NCBI GenBank assembly: GCA_902781545.1
Contig: CACZJR010000004.1
Location: forward strand, 1-64,000
From: an uncultured Spirochaetales bacterium
Lineage (GTDB): Bacteria; Spirochaetota; Spirochaetia; Sphaerochaetales; Sphaerochaetaceae
DNA length: 64,000 nucleotides
Reading direction: 5' to 3'
Shown here piece by piece: positions 8,359 to 16,127 of the stretch; the stretch's first letter is position 1; the number at the start of each line of letters is the position of its first letter. The notes under the pieces are model-generated. The model ran no database searches. It had not been told where the DNA came from and was given only the letters and a program-made list of their open reading frames with translations. The position numbers and the translations under genes are program-made.

Positions 8359-9438
8359 ATGAATTCAGAGGAGCTGTTGCTTCATCATGCCAGAACCTAT
8401 CTCAGGCTCTCAGAGGAATTCGGTCCTGACGCGCAGTGCGTCAGAGAGCAGTACTCAAAGCTCAGGGACCTTCTGATTGTCGAGATATACTTCATGAGCT
8501 CGGTCAGATCAATCCTCTCAGCGGAGGAGATGTCCGGCTTCGTGCTCTATGTGGAAGGCAGCCTCAGGACCATGATTGACTCATTTGACCCCAAAAGGGA
8601 ATCCGTGATGCCTTTTCTCAAGCACAATATGGAGAACAGGGCATTAAGCTATCTGGCCTATGAGAGAAGGACAAAATGCTTCAGCTCCCATTTCATCAAC
8701 AGCCTCATTCCGATAGATCCGGAATACCCGGGACCTGAGGACATCATCCTCGGGGAACAGGATGAGGCTGACAGCGCCTTCCGAAGGGACGCCACAAGCA
8801 GATTGCAGTACATCTGCTGGACCAACCCGACAAGACAGAGACATCTTTTCATTTTCCTTTGCACATTGCTGCCCTACGTCACTTCTGAGATTGTGGACAA
8901 CTTCTGCAGGGTTCTGAACATTGACAGGACACAGACAACAGCCATAGCGGACTACCTCTGCGGCCTGACCGATGGGCCGAACCTCAAGAGATCCGGCGTG
9001 GACTACATGAAAAGCAGGCGGAACTACATCATGATGCGCACCATAGAGCTCAAGTCCCATCTCAGGTACACACTCTGGCCGGAGAGGATAAAGAGCCAGC
9101 TCAAATACCAGAGCAAGCGTCTGGCAGACATAAACAACAGCATAAGCCACAAGAAGATGAACATCCAGCATCAGATGATAGCGGAGATCCTAGGTGTTGA
9201 GACTTCCTACGTCACAGTATCGGTCCACCGCTCCAAGAAGATCCTCAGGATGTTATTGGATGAGGAAGGACAGGAGGATGTTTCCCCGAACCTCAGAAGC
9301 ATAATGATGCTTCCTGAAGCAGTATTGAGAGAGGCTGTTCCGAAACGCTTTGAGCCTTTTGAGCAGTTCAACATCACAATGATCCCAAAGCCACAAAAGC
9401 AGATCCGCTTTTCCTCACGAGGCATCGGCATAGCATAG
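8359..9438 (+). CDS. Unrecognised protein with sigma-factor-like N- and C-terminal segments
   Basis: A 359-residue soluble protein. Residues about 65-105 (SFDPKRESVMPFLKHNMENRAL) look like sigma-70 region 2, where a D-P-x-R/K turn precedes the RNA-polymerase-binding helices. Residues about 266-300 (IAEILGVETSYVTVSVHRSKK) look like the region 4 helix-turn-helix. The middle 150 residues are unlike any sigma factor I know. It may be a divergent sigma factor or a phylum-specific regulator. It ends in TAG, the only TAG stop I checked among the intact neighbours. It stands 165 bases after the infC terminator and precedes the rdgB-like gene by 14 bases. Confidence 0.7.
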   Translation: MNSEELLLHHARTYLRLSEEFGPDAQCVREQYSKLRDLLIVEIYFMSSVRSILSAEEMSGFVLYVEGSLRTMIDSFDPKRESVMPFLKHNMENRALSYLAYERRTKCFSSHFINSLIPIDPEYPGPEDIILGEQDEADSAFRRDATSRLQYICWTNPTRQRHLFIFLCTLLPYVTSEIVDNFCRVLNIDRTQTTAIADYLCGLTDGPNLKRSGVDYMKSRRNYIMMRTIELKSHLRYTLWPERIKSQLKYQSKRLADINNSISHKKMNIQHQMIAEILGVETSYVTVSVHRSKKILRMLLDEEGQEDVSPNLRSIMMLPEAVLREAVPKRFEPFEQFNITMIPKPQKQIRFSSRGIGIA

Positions 9439-9470
9439 ACTTTCAACCTTAAATGGACTATCCTCAAGGC

Positions 9471-10085
9471 ATGGCACAAATCAGAAAGATACTTCTTGCA
9501 AGCTCCAACGAGCATAAGAGGCATGAGTTCAGCCAGCTGTTCTCTGACTACGAGATCCTTCTCCCGTCAGATCTGGGGCTAAGCTTCGACTGTGAGGAGA
9601 ACGGAGAGACCTTCCTTGACAACGCACTGATCAAGGCAAACGCCCTCTATGACAAGGCAGAGAGCCTCGGAATTCCGGTCATGGCCGATGACTCCGGCCT
9701 GATTGTCCCTGCCCTGCCAGGCCTCCTGGGAGTCAGGACTGCACGCTTCGGATCAGAAGACGGCAGTCCCCTTCTCAGCGCACATGAGAAGAATCAGCTC
9801 CTGATCAGGATGCTGGAGGGAAAACCCGAGCAGGACCGAGAGGCTGTCTTTGTCTGCGCGATTGTCATGATCCTCGACAGGAACAGGATCTATTGCGCGG
9901 TGGAGAACGCCCCGGGCAGGATCCTGCATGAGGAAGCAAAAGGAACAGGCGGATTCGGATATGATCCGGTGTTCCACTGCAACGAGGCAGGCTGCTCAAT
10001 GGCCCTTCTGCCGGACGGGCAGAAGAACCTCTACAGCCACAGGGGCAAGGCCGCAAGAAGCATACTCAAGTTGATAAAGGAGTGA
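9471..10085 (+). CDS. rdgB: XTP/dITP diphosphatase (HAM1 family)
   Basis: About 204 residues from ATG 9471; an ATG at 9453 would add six residues. It hydrolyses XTP, ITP and dITP so that deaminated purines are not incorporated. The opening ILLASSNEHKRHEF is the substrate-binding signature, followed by ADDSGLIVPALPG and the GTGGFGYDPVF segment near the C-terminus. The C-terminal SHRGKA motif is complete. The stop overlaps the ribosome binding site region of pepF, so the two genes are coupled. Confidence 0.95.
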   Translation: MAQIRKILLASSNEHKRHEFSQLFSDYEILLPSDLGLSFDCEENGETFLDNALIKANALYDKAESLGIPVMADDSGLIVPALPGLLGVRTARFGSEDGSPLLSAHEKNQLLIRMLEGKPEQDREAVFVCAIVMILDRNRIYCAVENAPGRILHEEAKGTGGFGYDPVFHCNEAGCSMALLPDGQKNLYSHRGKAARSILKLIKE

Positions 10086-10087
10086 TT

Positions 10088-11866
10088 ATGGCAAAAGAAA
10101 TACCTTTGAGAAGTCAGGTAGCGGAAAACGACAAATGGGATCTCAGCAGCCTTTATCCATGTGATGAGGCATGGGAAATAGACCTCAAGAAGCTTCAGAA
10201 GAAGATTGAAGAGGCCGGAAAGTTCAAGGGGACTCTCGGAAAGGACCCTGCGAACCTGCTTGAGGCAATGAAGTGGCTCTCAGACGCCTGCATGCTCGGA
10301 GAGCAGGTCTATGTCTATGCTTCACTCAAGTACGCCGCGGAGAACAATGACCCTGAGAACCAGAGGAAGATCGGAGTCATCTCACAGGTCTACACCGACC
10401 TGATGGCAGCAATCAGCTACATGGATCCTGAGATCCTTGAGATCAAGAACCTCAGCAAGTGGATCCAGGAGAAGGAGTTCGATGACAGCCGCGTTTACCT
10501 CAACAAGATTCTGCGCCAGAAGGAGCACACACTCAGCCCCAAGGAGGAGGAGCTTCTCGCAAAGCAGTCAGAGCTCCAGAGCACCCCGCAGAAGGCCTTC
10601 GGAATGCTCACCAACTCAGACCTTGACTTCGGAAAGATTGACGGACAGCCGCTTTCCCAGAGCACATGGTCACAGTTCATGATCAATCCTGACAGAGATG
10701 TCAGACGCCGCGCCTACGAGCAGTTCTACGGCACATACAAGGCACATGAGCAGACAATCGCCACCCTTTACGCCGGGTCAGTGAAGCAGGACATCTTCAA
10801 CGCACGTGTGCGCGGATTCGACAATGCGCTTGATGCCGCCCTCTACCGTGACGATGTCCCCAGAAGCGTCTATACAGGCCTGATAGACTCAGTGCACAAG
10901 GCACTGCCCACACTTCACAGATATTACTCACTCAGAAAGAGGGTCCTGGGCCTTGATGAGCTCAGACACTACGATGTCTACGTCCCGCTCGTGAGCTCGG
11001 TCAAGACCCACAAGACATATGAGGAGGCGGCGGAGATTGTCAAGAACGCCCTCAAGCCGCTCGGAGAGGACTACGTCAGGACAATCTACAAGGGAATCAC
11101 CACTGACAGATGGGTAGACCGCTATGAGAACAAGGGAAAGCGCAGCGGCGCCTTCTCCAGCGGCGGATTCATCGGAGCGCCCTACATCCTCCTCAACTAC
11201 AAGGAGGACGTGTTGGGAGATGTCTTCACACTCGCGCATGAGGGCGGCCACAGCATGCACAGCTACTACTCAAAGCGCAACAACCCGTTCCTCTGCTACG
11301 ACTACACCATCTTCGAGGCCGAGGTCGCATCGACCTTCAACGAGCAGCTGGTGGCAAAGTACCTCACGGACAACGCAGAAAGCCCCGAGATGAAGACCTA
11401 CATCATCGCCAAACAGATCGATGACATCATCGCCACTCTGTTCAGGCAGACGATGTTCGCAGAGTTCGAGCTTCTGTGCCACACCCAGCAGGAACAGGGC
11501 CAGCCTCTTACGGCATCCACTCTCAGAAGCACCTACAGGGGCCTTCTTGAGACCTACTTCGGTCCTGAGATGAAGTTCGAGGAGACATCAGATCTCGAAG
11601 GGATGAGAATCCCGCACTTCTATAACGCCTATTACGTGTACAAGTACTCCACCGGAATCTCCGCCGCAATCGCACTTTCAGAGCGCGTCCTCAACGGAGG
11701 AAAGAAGGAGCTTGAGGATTATCTGGGCTTCCTGAAGTCCGGCGGATCCAAGTTCCCGATCCAGACCCTCAAGGGAGCAGGTGTTGACATGTCCACCCAG
11801 GAGCCTGTCGATGCCGCAGCGCGCAAGTTCGCGAACCTGCTCGACCAGCTCGAGAAGCTCATCTGA
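10088..11866 (+). CDS. pepF: Oligoendopeptidase F (M3 family)
   Basis: A 592-residue zinc metallopeptidase that degrades cytoplasmic oligopeptides. The zinc motif HEGGH is at about 384-388, and the third ligand Glu lies in the downstream FEAEVASTFNE. The ATG at 10088 follows AAAGGAG with a five-base spacer; a GTG at 10082 is inside the ribosome binding site and is less likely. Length is standard. It follows rdgB directly and is closed by a strong hairpin terminator. Confidence 0.95.
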   Translation: MAKEIPLRSQVAENDKWDLSSLYPCDEAWEIDLKKLQKKIEEAGKFKGTLGKDPANLLEAMKWLSDACMLGEQVYVYASLKYAAENNDPENQRKIGVISQVYTDLMAAISYMDPEILEIKNLSKWIQEKEFDDSRVYLNKILRQKEHTLSPKEEELLAKQSELQSTPQKAFGMLTNSDLDFGKIDGQPLSQSTWSQFMINPDRDVRRRAYEQFYGTYKAHEQTIATLYAGSVKQDIFNARVRGFDNALDAALYRDDVPRSVYTGLIDSVHKALPTLHRYYSLRKRVLGLDELRHYDVYVPLVSSVKTHKTYEEAAEIVKNALKPLGEDYVRTIYKGITTDRWVDRYENKGKRSGAFSSGGFIGAPYILLNYKEDVLGDVFTLAHEGGHSMHSYYSKRNNPFLCYDYTIFEAEVASTFNEQLVAKYLTDNAESPEMKTYIIAKQIDDIIATLFRQTMFAEFELLCHTQQEQGQPLTASTLRSTYRGLLETYFGPEMKFEETSDLEGMRIPHFYNAYYVYKYSTGISAAIALSERVLNGGKKELEDYLGFLKSGGSKFPIQTLKGAGVDMSTQEPVDAAARKFANLLDQLEKLI

Positions 11867-11885
11867 TCATCAATGGTTAAAAAAC

Positions 11886-11924
11886 AATGCCCTGCCGGGA
11901 GCTGTCCCGCAGGGCATTTTCTTT
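11886..11924. terminator. Bidirectional terminator between pepF and the SDR gene
   Basis: AATGCCCTGC at 11886-11895 pairs perfectly with GCAGGGCATT at 11909-11918, with a further inner four-bp stem. TTTTCTTTG follows on the plus strand, and an A-rich stretch precedes it, giving T-rich sequence on the minus strand. It sits between convergent genes and can serve both. Confidence 0.88.
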
Positions 11925-11957
11925 GTGCTCAGCACATCTTTCATCTAAAGCTTTTAC

Positions 11958-12743
11958 TCAGCTTGTCGGACCGACCTTTGAGTCGACATGCATTCCCATT
12001 CCTGCTGTGTGGGCTGAGACCTCTGAGGCAAGATACAGAACTGCGTTTGCGACCTCTTCCGGCTTTGCATAGCGCTTGTCCATGGCATAGGCGCCAGCAA
12101 GGGCTGCCATTGCCTCCTCATGTGACAGCTGCGGGAAGAAATCCTTCTCGATACGGACCATCATCGGAGTGTCCACAGGACCCGGGCAGACGTAGTTGAC
12201 GTTGATTCCAAGTGGTCCGAGCTCAAGTGCGACACACTTTGTCAGACCTGAGACAGCATACTTGGATGAGACATATGCGCTGTTGCCGGCTGTTGGCTCA
12301 TAAGCTGCAGCAGATGCAACCACGACAATGGCGCCTGACTTCTTCTCAATGAGAGTCGGGACTGCATACTTCATTGTGAGCATGACTGAGAACACGTTGA
12401 GCATGTAGACCTGCTCAAAGAGACCGAGCTCCATGTCCTGAACCGGATGGGCCTTTCCCTCATATCCTGCATTCGGAACGACAATGTCGATTGTCCCGAA
12501 ATGAGCCTTTGCGTTCTCGACAAAGTTCTTGATGTCCTCTTCCCTGGTCATGTCGGCGACAAATCCGGCCACCTTGCCTGATCCGGCACCGAGCTGTGGG
12601 ATAAGCGCATCAATCTTAGCCTGGCTTGTTGAGGAGAAAGCAACCTTTGCTCCCTCTGCCAGAAAACCCTTCACGATAGCAGTTCCGATGCCACCTGTTC
12701 CACCAGTCACAAGAACAACTTTGTCCTTAAGTTTAAGATCCAT
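11958..12743 (-). CDS. Short-chain dehydrogenase/reductase
   Basis: A 261-residue classical SDR oxidoreductase. The NAD(P)-binding motif TGGTGGIG is near residue 13, the structural NAG is in VPNAGYEG, catalytic Ser is in VVVASAAA, and the Tyr/Lys pair is in SAYVSSKYA. The C-terminal region PEEVANAVLYLAS is typical. The ribosome binding site AAGGAG is well placed. Substrate is unknown. The gene follows the CARF-HEPN gene with a 22-base gap and may be in the same transcript. Confidence 0.9.
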   Translation of the reverse strand: MDLKLKDKVVLVTGGTGGIGTAIVKGFLAEGAKVAFSSTSQAKIDALIPQLGAGSGKVAGFVADMTREEDIKNFVENAKAHFGTIDIVVPNAGYEGKAHPVQDMELGLFEQVYMLNVFSVMLTMKYAVPTLIEKKSGAIVVVASAAAYEPTAGNSAYVSSKYAVSGLTKCVALELGPLGINVNYVCPGPVDTPMMVRIEKDFFPQLSHEEAMAALAGAYAMDKRYAKPEEVANAVLYLASEVSAHTAGMGMHVDSKVGPTS

Positions 12744-12765
12744 TTTTTACTCCTTTATGTAATCT

Positions 12766-14640
12766 TTATCTTCTATGATATCTGTTATCAAACCTCGGCT
12801 TCAAGGTCTTTGAGTACTCGATTATCTGGTCCACGGTGATCTTGTCCACATCCGCGACCTCACCGCTCTGGGCCACAAGGTCCGCGACCACATCATAGCA
12901 GTGGATGAAGTACTCGATGGACTGGATGATGGTGTTCATCCTCTCACCCACATCAGAGTCCTGCATGATGGAGCTGAAGCCGTCGAACTCCTCTGCGGCA
13001 TGGTTGGTGTTGTTCCGCACCACACCTACATAGTAGTAGGCGAACAGGAGATTCCTCAGGGCATCCTTGTCCGGGCAGATGGAATGCGCGACAATGCCGT
13101 CAATCTCCTTGTTGTCGACCTCCATCACTCTTCCCTTCGCGACCTCCATCTGGCTTGAGCGGGGATCGCCCTTACGTGCCATGTGTATGGCGCTGTAGTT
13201 CTTGATGTAATAGTGCTCGACGCTGCTCGTGATCTTCCATTTCTCATAAGGCTTCAGGTCATAGTATGCCTGACCCAGGACCCTCAGGACAGACTCGGAG
13301 TTCGACGGGGAGTTGCTGTAGTAGTAGAATCCCTTGTCCACGATGTCATCCGGGGCCTTGGACTCGATGATGGTCAGTGTCTGCTGCCAGAAGCCCTTGC
13401 GGTATGCCCACCTGACAAGGTCGATGAACTCTATGTCATCGTTCTTGAGAAGCGGACCGTAGTCCTGGCGGATGCTCTCGGCTATCATTCCGAAGAACTT
13501 CTCCGCGAACGAAGAGCCGCCAAGGTCCTTCTTCTCCTTGAAGAGCTCGCGCAGGCTGTCTATTCCGCGCTCGATATCAGAGATGTCACAGAGTGAGATT
13601 CCCGTGTCGATGTTGCGCATGGCGTAGAGCAGGCGCTGGATGTCGGAGTTATGAAGGCCGGTTGAGTTCCAGTAGTCAAGGAGCATGTCTGTCTTGCCGT
13701 ACTTGAGGAATGCCCTGATTCCCGCAAGCAGGTCGGTAACCGCGAACTTCTCGGTGTCATCTGAGATCTCGCTGACAATTCCGTCGGGATTCCTGGTGGT
13801 GGTGATGATCTTGGCTATGCTGATGTTGGACTCAGGCACGGCCTTGATGAGGTTCATGATGTTCATCATGACGAATGTGTCTGACGCATCCTCACTCTGG
13901 ATACACATGTAGATCTCGACATCGGCCGGATTATCAGGATCACCGAAGTCCTTCATGATCCTCGTGAAGTTCTCCACGAACGCGCCGATCGCATCCGAGC
14001 CCACCGGGACAAAGCGGATCTTGACGTTTGAGTTGCTCTCAAGGATCTCCATCTTGGATGAGTCCTTCATCTGGTTGTACAGGTACTGGAACATCCAGGT
14101 CATGTAGTTCATCGCATGAGAGTCAAAGTCCTCTATCTCCTCATTCATCGAGGCCATCAGCCTGTTCCTGAGCTCGGAGTCCTGCATTAGATGGTCGAAG
14201 AACCTGTTGAAGCGGTTGTCGCCTGATGCGTTGAACTTCTTGAAGAATCCCTCGATGAATGAAGTGGCGGCCTTCTGCTGCTCCTCTGTCAGAAGCTCAC
14301 GGATGTCCTGCTCCTCGACGTTAATGTCATCAAGGTATTCCGCGAGACGGTAGCGGAACAGGCTGTATGTTGACATGTCCTTTATGTCAGTGGCGTAGAA
14401 TGTGCTTCCTTCCTTGAGCACCACAGACTTGAGACCGTCCTCAGGGTCATATGTCGACTTTGAGCCGAATGTGATTATCTCATCAATGGTGTCGTTGGCA
14501 AGCACGTACTTGCAGCTTGCCTCTGCACTGAGCAGAGCATCGCAGTAGCATGTCTTGTCGCCTTTCTCGTTGAAATAATAATGAAGCTTTCCGCCTGCGC
14601 TGACTCCGTATAGCGGAGTAATCAGAATCCTGTATTTCAT
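12766..14640 (-). CDS. CARF-HEPN protein of the TM1812/Csx1/Csm6-like group
   Basis: A 624-residue protein. The N-terminus (ILITPLYG, later DEIITFGSKSTYD) fits the Rossmann-type CARF sensor domain of TM1812-like CRISPR ancillary proteins, which bind cyclic oligoadenylate. The C-terminal half (LVRWAYRKGFWQQTLTIIE) fits the HEPN domain, with a candidate RNase motif R-x4-H: Arg542 and His547 in VRNNTNHA. Known relatives are RNases activated by type III CRISPR signalling. No cas gene and no CRISPR array occurs in this window. Its start overlaps the MATE stop by four bases, so the two are translationally coupled. Confidence 0.8.
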   Translation of the reverse strand: MKYRILITPLYGVSAGGKLHYYFNEKGDKTCYCDALLSAEASCKYVLANDTIDEIITFGSKSTYDPEDGLKSVVLKEGSTFYATDIKDMSTYSLFRYRLAEYLDDINVEEQDIRELLTEEQQKAATSFIEGFFKKFNASGDNRFNRFFDHLMQDSELRNRLMASMNEEIEDFDSHAMNYMTWMFQYLYNQMKDSSKMEILESNSNVKIRFVPVGSDAIGAFVENFTRIMKDFGDPDNPADVEIYMCIQSEDASDTFVMMNIMNLIKAVPESNISIAKIITTTRNPDGIVSEISDDTEKFAVTDLLAGIRAFLKYGKTDMLLDYWNSTGLHNSDIQRLLYAMRNIDTGISLCDISDIERGIDSLRELFKEKKDLGGSSFAEKFFGMIAESIRQDYGPLLKNDDIEFIDLVRWAYRKGFWQQTLTIIESKAPDDIVDKGFYYYSNSPSNSESVLRVLGQAYYDLKPYEKWKITSSVEHYYIKNYSAIHMARKGDPRSSQMEVAKGRVMEVDNKEIDGIVAHSICPDKDALRNLLFAYYYVGVVRNNTNHAAEEFDGFSSIMQDSDVGERMNTIIQSIEYFIHCYDVVADLVAQSGEVADVDKITVDQIIEYSKTLKPRFDNRYHRR

Positions 14641-16043
14641 TTGTCGCTCTCCTCTGTAGCAGTAGTCTCTTTGCTTATATTATCATTCTCCACAACCGCG
14701 GGCCATGTGTCCAGCACTTTCTTCCTGAACCAGATGCTCATCGCGGTGACAATCCCGAATCCCAGGTAATCAGTTATGACATATGAGAGCCAGACCCCTG
14801 TCATGCCCATGGTTCTTGAGAGCAGCAGCATTATCGGAAGCAGCAGCCCTATCTGCCTGCAAAGCGAGTAGATCATTGTCAGGTATGACCTCTTTGCCGG
14901 AGGGAAGCACTGCGAGCAGACAATCGAGATCCCGCTTATGAAAAGCGATGTCCCGAGTATCCTGTAGGCTGTCATGCCGATTTGGCGCATCTCATCCGTG
15001 GCGCTGATCATGTTGAGGACCACACCGGGCAGGAGCACGAAGAAAAGCCCTGCAAGAGATGAGATGCAGAATGCGGTGAAGATCGCGATCCTCCTGGTCT
15101 GAAGGAAGCGGTCGCGGTTCTTGGCGCCGTAGCTGTAGCCTAGGATCGGGGTCATTCCCCTTGTCACACCGAACACAGGAAGCACACCGAACGTACTTAT
15201 CTTGGAGTATCCGCCGTACACGGATATTGCCACTGAGCCGTAGCGTGAGATGACCTTGTTGATTATGCCGCCCACTATTGATGTTGTGGCCTGTGTCAGC
15301 GCAGATGGGACTCCGACAGCCAGGATGTCCTTTATGACCTTCCATTCCGGCCTGAATGACCTGAATGACACAGGCAGGTTCCTGCGGTTCTTCACGAACA
15401 CCCCGAAAAGTCCGACTGCCATGGATATTATCTGTGCGCAGCCCGATGCCAGCGCAGCACCCCTTATCCCAAGATGGAACACCAGTATGAGAAGCGGATC
15501 AAGTATCAGCACGCTGGCGGCTCCCGCAATCTGGGAGAACAGCGGTATGATCATGTTCCCCGACCCCTGAAGTATGGAGAACGATATCTGCGTGAATATC
15601 TGTCCGAATGACAGCATGCACAGGGTCCTGATGTAGATGATCCCGTCAGCTATCACCTGCTCCTCCGTGGAGTACATCCTGACGAACCATCCGGATCCGA
15701 AGATCCCGAAGAGAAGCATGACGGCAAATGAGATCAGTCCCAGCGCAAGTCCGTTCGCTGCCGACTTGGAAGGTCGCTCCGGATCCCCTTCTCCCAGCCC
15801 CCTGGCGATGCTTGAGTTTATGCCCACCCCAATGCCTGTTGAGATTGCGCCTGTGAACATTGTCACAGGAAACGCAAGTGTGACAGCCGCAAGACTGGCG
15901 GCGCTGATCTTGCCCACGAAGACAGAGTCAATCGTGTTGTACAATGACTGCATTATCATTGCCACAACCGACGGGGCAGCCATCCTGAACATGAGTCTCT
16001 TAACCGGCTCGGTACCGAGCCGCTCCCTAGCTAATGTGCCCAT
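14637..16043 (-). CDS. MATE family efflux transporter
   Basis: A 468-residue membrane protein with about 12 hydrophobic segments. The N-terminal LGTEPVKRLMFRMAAPSV and the repeat pattern of two six-helix bundles fit NorM/MepA-like MATE pumps that expel cationic drugs in exchange for Na+ or H+. The ATG at 16043 has no clear ribosome binding site. A perfect 18-bp palindrome covers 16005-16022, within the first 13 codons. It is the first gene of a unit that continues into the CARF-HEPN gene. Confidence 0.92.
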   Translation of the reverse strand: MGTLARERLGTEPVKRLMFRMAAPSVVAMIMQSLYNTIDSVFVGKISAASLAAVTLAFPVTMFTGAISTGIGVGINSSIARGLGEGDPERPSKSAANGLALGLISFAVMLLFGIFGSGWFVRMYSTEEQVIADGIIYIRTLCMLSFGQIFTQISFSILQGSGNMIIPLFSQIAGAASVLILDPLLILVFHLGIRGAALASGCAQIISMAVGLFGVFVKNRRNLPVSFRSFRPEWKVIKDILAVGVPSALTQATTSIVGGIINKVISRYGSVAISVYGGYSKISTFGVLPVFGVTRGMTPILGYSYGAKNRDRFLQTRRIAIFTAFCISSLAGLFFVLLPGVVLNMISATDEMRQIGMTAYRILGTSLFISGISIVCSQCFPPAKRSYLTMIYSLCRQIGLLLPIMLLLSRTMGMTGVWLSYVITDYLGFGIVTAMSIWFRKKVLDTWPAVVENDNISKETTATEESDK

Positions 16044-16054
16044 GTGACAAAGAA

Positions 16055-16127
16055 TATAATAATTCTTGTATTACTGAAAGGGATAACGGAGAATATAAGG
16101 TAGGGAAAACCCCGAAAGGAGAAAAAA
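16055..16127 (+). promoter_or_regulatory. Divergent promoter region before the membrane hydrolase
   Basis: A TATAAT box lies at 16055-16060 on the plus strand with only a weak -35. The plus-strand gene has an AAAGGAG ribosome binding site before 16128. The same AT-rich tract must also hold the promoter of the divergent MATE gene. Confidence 0.45.

Noticed and set aside
12529-15570. Plus-strand frames opposite the CARF-HEPN and MATE genes
   Set aside because: They are antisense to genes with clear family motifs and have no ribosome binding sites or homology.
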